From Trebouxia sp. TZW2008 (lineage: Eukaryota > Chlorophyta > Trebouxiophyceae > Trebouxiales > Trebouxiaceae), in the NCBI GenBank assembly GCA_002118135.1, contig BDIU01000091.1, positions 1 through 64,000 on the forward strand: a stretch of DNA of 64,000 nucleotides, in the 5' to 3' direction. Position 1 is the stretch's first letter. Each line of letters begins with the position of its first letter. The notes beneath the pieces were generated by a model. The model was given only the letters and a program-made list of their open reading frames with translations, had not been told where the DNA came from and ran no database searches. Shown one piece after another: positions 59,408 through 64,000 of the stretch. The position numbers and the translations under genes were made by a program.

Positions 59408-62400
59408 CCTGGTGTCAGGGTTTGACACGGCAGTGTCTGTGAGCAGCATCAGAGCCAGGTCATCAGCTGGCACAGATTGAATGAAGGCTCTCTCAGGGAA
59501 CTGCTGAACCCCATCAACTTCTGACAGATCCTCCTTGCTGATGTCTTCAACCTGCTGTTGACCGCCAGCACTGTGATGCTGCTCCTGGTCATATGCACGC
59601 TCTGGATACTGCTCCAGGCCAGCTGACTCAAGCTGCAGCTCACTACCCATGTCTGTAAGCTGCTGCTGAGTGCCAACGGCATCACGCTGCAGGTGACTGC
59701 TGTCAGCCTCAGACTGCTGTGCACTGTCAGTTGACTGCTGAGCTGGATCAGTGCTGTGAGCCTCTGGCAGCACTTGATGGGCCATGCAGTCTGAGGAAGC
59801 GGCATCTGCTCTGGGGTAGTCAGCACCTGAAAACAGAAGCGTTGCATCAACGCCAATGAGCATGATGCAGCTGAACATGCTGTTTGACTTGCAAGACATA
59901 ATGCCAAATTGAACATGAGCATTGCTGCTGTCTGTATGCATGCACACATGCATGTACTTTGACATGAGCAAGTATGCAATAGCCTCTGCGTGAAAGGCAG
60001 ACATGAGTACTTGCACCTGTTTTCAGCAGCCCTGGAGTGCCATACTTAGACAACATGCTAATCATGCAGCAACATTCAAGCACAAGAACACATCACACAT
60101 TTGGCTCAAGGATTGGCACGTACCTAATTGCTGGCAAAGCTGCGGCTGCTGGCTGGTCAAATTGGGCAGGAAGTTTCGTCTGGCATTGGCCATTGTGTGA
60201 ATTGAGCACGGTGCATCTGATAATGCAAAGCTGAAGCCTGGCATTGCGCTCAGCTCTGCAGCCTGGTTGAGTAGTGTCTGGCACTTGTCTATGTGAATGC
60301 TACGCAAAAATAGGGTGTCTATTGGAAGCGGCACCCTCTGCTGGCCACTGGCTGATATGACGAGCGACTGGCCACTGAAAGTGAATGTCACAGCCAGTGC
60401 ATGGTCGACGGTGCTGCCTGTGTCAAGTAGTATGCTTGGGATCAGGCTCTGACAGGAGCTGAATGACACAGTCCCTGATGCACTGTTGCTGGCCATTTGG
60501 AAAGGCGATGACATGATCATGTCTGCATTCAGCAACCGCGGCAGGTAGCAATTGTCTGAAGCCTGAGCTGAACCCAGCAGCGCCAATGGCGAGGGCGCTG
60601 TCTGTGGCGTGACTGTTTTAAAGGCGCTGTTTGCAGGCCTGCACATACAGAAAACAGGCTTTTTGTCTATGCATGCAGACAAGGTCAACCTGTAAGCTGA
60701 TCTGTATGACTCGGATGCCTGTGCAGTATGGTGCAAATCAAAGATGAGTCGTTCCTGGGCTGTTGGCACGCCTGCAAGCGTTTTCATTATGCTGGAAACA
60801 CTTGCACAAGTCAGCGCTGTTATGACACGTAAAGCACAACAGAGATTTTCTGCATCATCCCAAATGTCACTTGTATCCTGGCCCAAGTCGCATGCCAACC
60901 TTTCAACAAAGATGTCACATGATGTGAAAGTTGTTAACAAATGGCTTCACAAGCAGAAATGCACACAATGCTCTGCTGACCTGCAACTCAAGACGGGGCT
61001 TGTCTTCAAGCGCATTGGGGCCTGCGATTGCTGCAGGACAGCAATTTGCAGCAATCTCTGTGAGACAGATTGGTACAGGGAACCTGCAGCAGCATGTGAA
61101 GTCCAGCTCATGCAGCATGCAGCAATGTGCTGATGTCTGCACAGCGTAGGTAGCAATGATATGCTGCAGAGCTGTGGCACAGCATATGTGGGAGCCAGTG
61201 TGAGACATGCTGTATATAAGGATGTGTAAGCCTGGAACAATGCAGGCATGCCTTATGAATGCTCTGTAAACTGAGCTGTGAGGAAGCTCATTTGATACCA
61301 GCTCTTCATGCACCAGCGCTGCAAATTTTGATGCCTATACACTAACTTCCCTTTGTGTAAGGACACTTGATGCGAACACATTCCTGGTTTAAGGACAGTG
61401 CAATTGGGAACCAATCTCTGTATGCTGACTGCACTGGTTCTTCTGACTAACATCAATCTGATGTAAAGACAATTTGCTTTGTGACCAAAGCAGTCGATTC
61501 AGAGAGAGGTCACTGTAGTGTGTGCAAAGCTACAATTATGCTACATACAACACGATGCACAATACACAATGCACAGTACAATGCGGCATGCTGCACAGGC
61601 AGTCCATGTGGTGCCCGTTGCAAAGTGTTTTCACAACCCGGTACAACTCTAGGAATGCAGCAGGATCAAGCAAGCACAGCTCACCGATTGATGCCTGGCT
61701 GTATGCCATCACGGCCCCCAGTGCTGCATTGGTTGCGCTGCTGAAGGGTCTGCTGGTTGAGTCAAGGCCACTTTGCACAATCCCAGTGCGTAGCTCATGC
61801 CAGCCTGTCGCTTTTGAAGCATTGCCCTTGATGTTGAAAGAAGTGACTGACGGGCCAAAGTTGATCACACATGACTTTGGAGCCAGTGATCGCTGGATCA
61901 CACTGTCCATGCCAAAGGCGGCAGAAGGCTTGCTCACAAAGGCACGCTCCAGGTACGGGTACGAGTCACAGTTGAAGGTGGAGGAGAAGGGGGATTGGGG
62001 GGTGGGGTATGGGATAGAGTCAAGGGTGAGGCGGGGGGTAGGGCGGGGTTGGGCATAGGGGTTGGGGCGGGTGAGGAGTGGGGCGGTGTCAGGAATGCTG
62101 GCAGGTGCAGTGAGGTAGAAGCCTGGGCGGACAACAGGGTCCAAGGCTGTTTCCCAAGTGAAAGTGGAGTGTGCAATAGGGAGGGCGTCTGGGCCAAGGA
62201 ATGGGTCACTGAAGACACTCTGGCAGAAGGGGACACCAAGTGGAAGGTAGGGGGCCTGGTGTGGCTGCAACATTGATGAGGTTTGCTCTCCAAAGTATGC
62301 AATCCTGCGGGAAGAAAATGCTTCAGGTTAGCTGTCATTATCATGATGACCTTATTCATCTTGATGCCCTGAGCGAATGCAAAGAGCTTCATGGAAGTGC

Positions 62401-64000
62401 AGTCAATAGCAGCATTGTGGGCACAACATGCGGGGCAAGAGACATCGCAGGAGTAGTTATGCGTAGAGCTTAGCCAAAGATTCAGTCAAAGCTGTCGCAT
62501 GTCAGCAGCATGAGCATCAAATCTGATTTCAGCACTGAGATATGGCAGTTCCCGAGGACCCGGCCATGAAATATGCACTAGTAAATTTGTGCTAGGATGC
62601 ACACCTTGGGCCAAAGAAGGGCAGCAGTGTGAACCCATCTACTGCCTCTGCAGGGGCGCTGTGCATCAGGACTCTAATGTTGACTTGACCATTCAGAACA
62701 ATGATGCCATCCCCTGCAGTTGCCCAGAAGGTCAGTTCATCCATACTTGGCAGATACACTTGATTGGAGCGCATGCTGTTGTTTCATGCACAAGTAGTTG
62801 TCACAGAGCCATGCAATATGTCTGACTATCACCAATTTGCATGTCGCGAATGCCAACTGACTCTTCTGCTATAGAACGCAAGGTCACTCAAAGAAGGATT
62901 GAATTACACATTTTCACAGCATGCCATGAGCTCAGACTGCTCAAGTATACTTCTGCACATGCAACAGTGGCATTGATTTGAGCCATGCATGACACAACAG
63001 CATGCAAATTCAGCTGAGTATGGCAACTCACCTCTTGCAAGCAGAGCGACAAGCCTCACACTCCACTGCAAAGCAGTGTGGACTTTGCCACAGCTCAGCA
63101 TTAGGGCAGCTTCAGAGCCCACAGCTGCTGTGGGCATTCTATGCCACACCGCACACCAAGCACACAGCCATGTAATGCTGATGCACCCAGTCTTGGAGAT
63201 GATGGTAATGCGCACGGCCAGTGACGCAAAGCCCACAAGAACAGCACTGTTCAAGGCAGACATGATGGTGGCACTGAAGGCAATCTTTACTGTGAAGTAG
63301 CATTCTGGCTTGGCATCTGCCACAAAGGCAAGGGGAAGTGTGGAGTCAAAGCTTGAAGTTGATAGGCTTCCACTTGCCGAAGCTAGAATGCTGTGTCCAG
63401 GCACCAAAGCACCTGCTGCCTGTTGGGCTCCCTTCAGTGCTGAGATATATGAGTCACCAAGAGCAAGGCGCAGAGGGGAGTCCAAGATTGCGTTGATGTC
63501 CATGGCATTGAACTTGCTACAAGCGCTGATAGGGATGATGCTGTTGTGTCCCTCAGGTGCAGAGATGATTGCCAAGGGACTGTTCAAAGCATCTGAAGGG
63601 CGTTCAATGACATTCCTGGAGCCTGCTGCAACAAATGCTGCCCACTGGAGAGAATCACTGAAGGCGCTGCTAGAGACTGTGGTGATGGATCCCTTTGGTG
63701 CAGGGATTGCTGCCATTTGACTGACAGGGGTCATCAAATGCTGAATGTCGATCATTGCCTTGAGTTCTGCTGGGGTGTGCAGGGAAGTAGCCACTGCACA
63801 AAAGCAAAAAGCACTTTCAGTCAACGCAAAAAGGGTCATAAGCCAAGACTTGTTTCTGGTTTGCCATGTTTTACACAAAATCTGTGTGTCAAATAAAGTT
63901 GCATACACTAACTTATTGCATAATGTCACACAGAGCATACAATATGCCTCCACAGACAGCTGCACTACCATGTTGTCAGCTTCAACATGTGTCAAATCAA
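59408..64000 (-). CDS. Large multi-exon protein of unknown function (5' end outside window)
   Basis: At least seven exons with clear GT/AG borders on the minus strand: 63032-63793 (TPAELKAMIDIQHLMTPVSQ..., then a hydrophobic part with ITIISKTGCISITWLCAWCA), 62605-62758 (VYLPSMDELTFWATAGDGII...), 61685-62304 (with a Pro-rich run near PQPRPTPR), 60981-61030, a short exon ending near 60771-60694 (VPTAQERLIFDLHHTAQ), 60124-60637 (LLNADMIMSSPFQMASNSAS..., long and beta-rich), and about 59411-59827, a Gln/Glu/Ser-rich tail (QQSEADSSHLQRDAVGTQQQ). Composition is Ser/Ala/Thr-rich with predicted beta strands, like an extracellular or adhesin-type protein. The last exon(s) below 59.4 kb and the first exons beyond 64 kb are not identified. 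No family recognised; function unknown. Confidence 0.6.
61980..62085 (+). other. G-rich tract inside a coding exon (possible G-quadruplex)
   Basis: The plus strand has repeated G3-G6 runs (GGGGGATTGGGGGGTGGGG, GGCGGGGGGTAGGGCGGGG, GGGGTTGGGGCGGG). The minus-strand gene reads it as a Pro/Thr-rich segment (TRPNPYAQPRPTPRLTLDS). The G-rich strand is the template, so a quadruplex could affect transcription of the unknown gene. Confidence 0.6.

Overview
The window is nuclear DNA from a eukaryote, most likely a green alga. The core-chlorophyte assignment is probable; a trebouxiophyte with a flagellate stage is only a guess. Genes are split by many introns with GT...AG borders, and the acceptor is very often TGCAG. 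The gene set is plant/algal: a plant-type mitochondrial complex I B22 subunit, a PATROL1-like MUN protein, an RGG/Stm1-type RNA-binding protein, a PyrC-type dihydroorotase, DRT111/SPF45 and a plastid YceD-like protein. A BBSome subunit (BBIP1) implies cilia. No bacterial operons, CRISPR arrays, tRNAs or transposon ORFs were recognised. Exon joins below were made by eye from splice borders and family alignment; gene spans include introns.

Layout. 0.7-19.3 kb: four tandem, same-strand (minus) genes of a divergent PiT/PHO4 phosphate-transporter family, sharing exon architecture but with eroded substrate-motif residues. 19.5-21.6 kb: SRPRB (minus) and the LYR-type complex I subunit NDUFB9 (plus), head to head. 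22.1-30.2 kb: splicing factor SPF45/DRT111 and dihydroorotase, both minus. 30.8-36.0 kb, plus strand: COP9 signalosome subunit 6, a small one-helix membrane protein, and a YceD/DUF177-like protein. 36.3-46.1 kb, minus: a 9.8-kb MUN-domain (UNC13/PATROL1-like) gene, divergent from an RGG/SERBP1-like gene (46.6-50.2 kb, plus). 51.3-54.1 kb: the Fe-S co-chaperone HSCB (minus), head to head with complex I NDUFA12 (plus). 55.4 kb, minus: BBIP1, a 52-residue gene. 56-58.3 kb: an unidentified minus-strand gene with a large 84-bp array. 59.4-64 kb, minus: an unidentified large multi-exon gene that leaves the window.

The most unusual feature runs across genes. In at least six, introns carry extra partial copies of the neighbouring exon edge. 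Usually this is the last part of the intron, its CAG acceptor and the first 20-90 bases of the exon, repeated one to five times upstream of the real exon. This looks like a recurrent, polarised mode of intron growth.

Functionally the genes are mostly housekeeping: respiration and Fe-S assembly (NDUFB9, NDUFA12, HSCB), secretion and trafficking (SRPRB, MUN protein), RNA processing (SPF45, RGG), pyrimidine synthesis (DHOase), protein turnover (CSN6), plastid rRNA accumulation (YceD-like) and cilia (BBIP1). The transporter cluster is the lineage-specific part.
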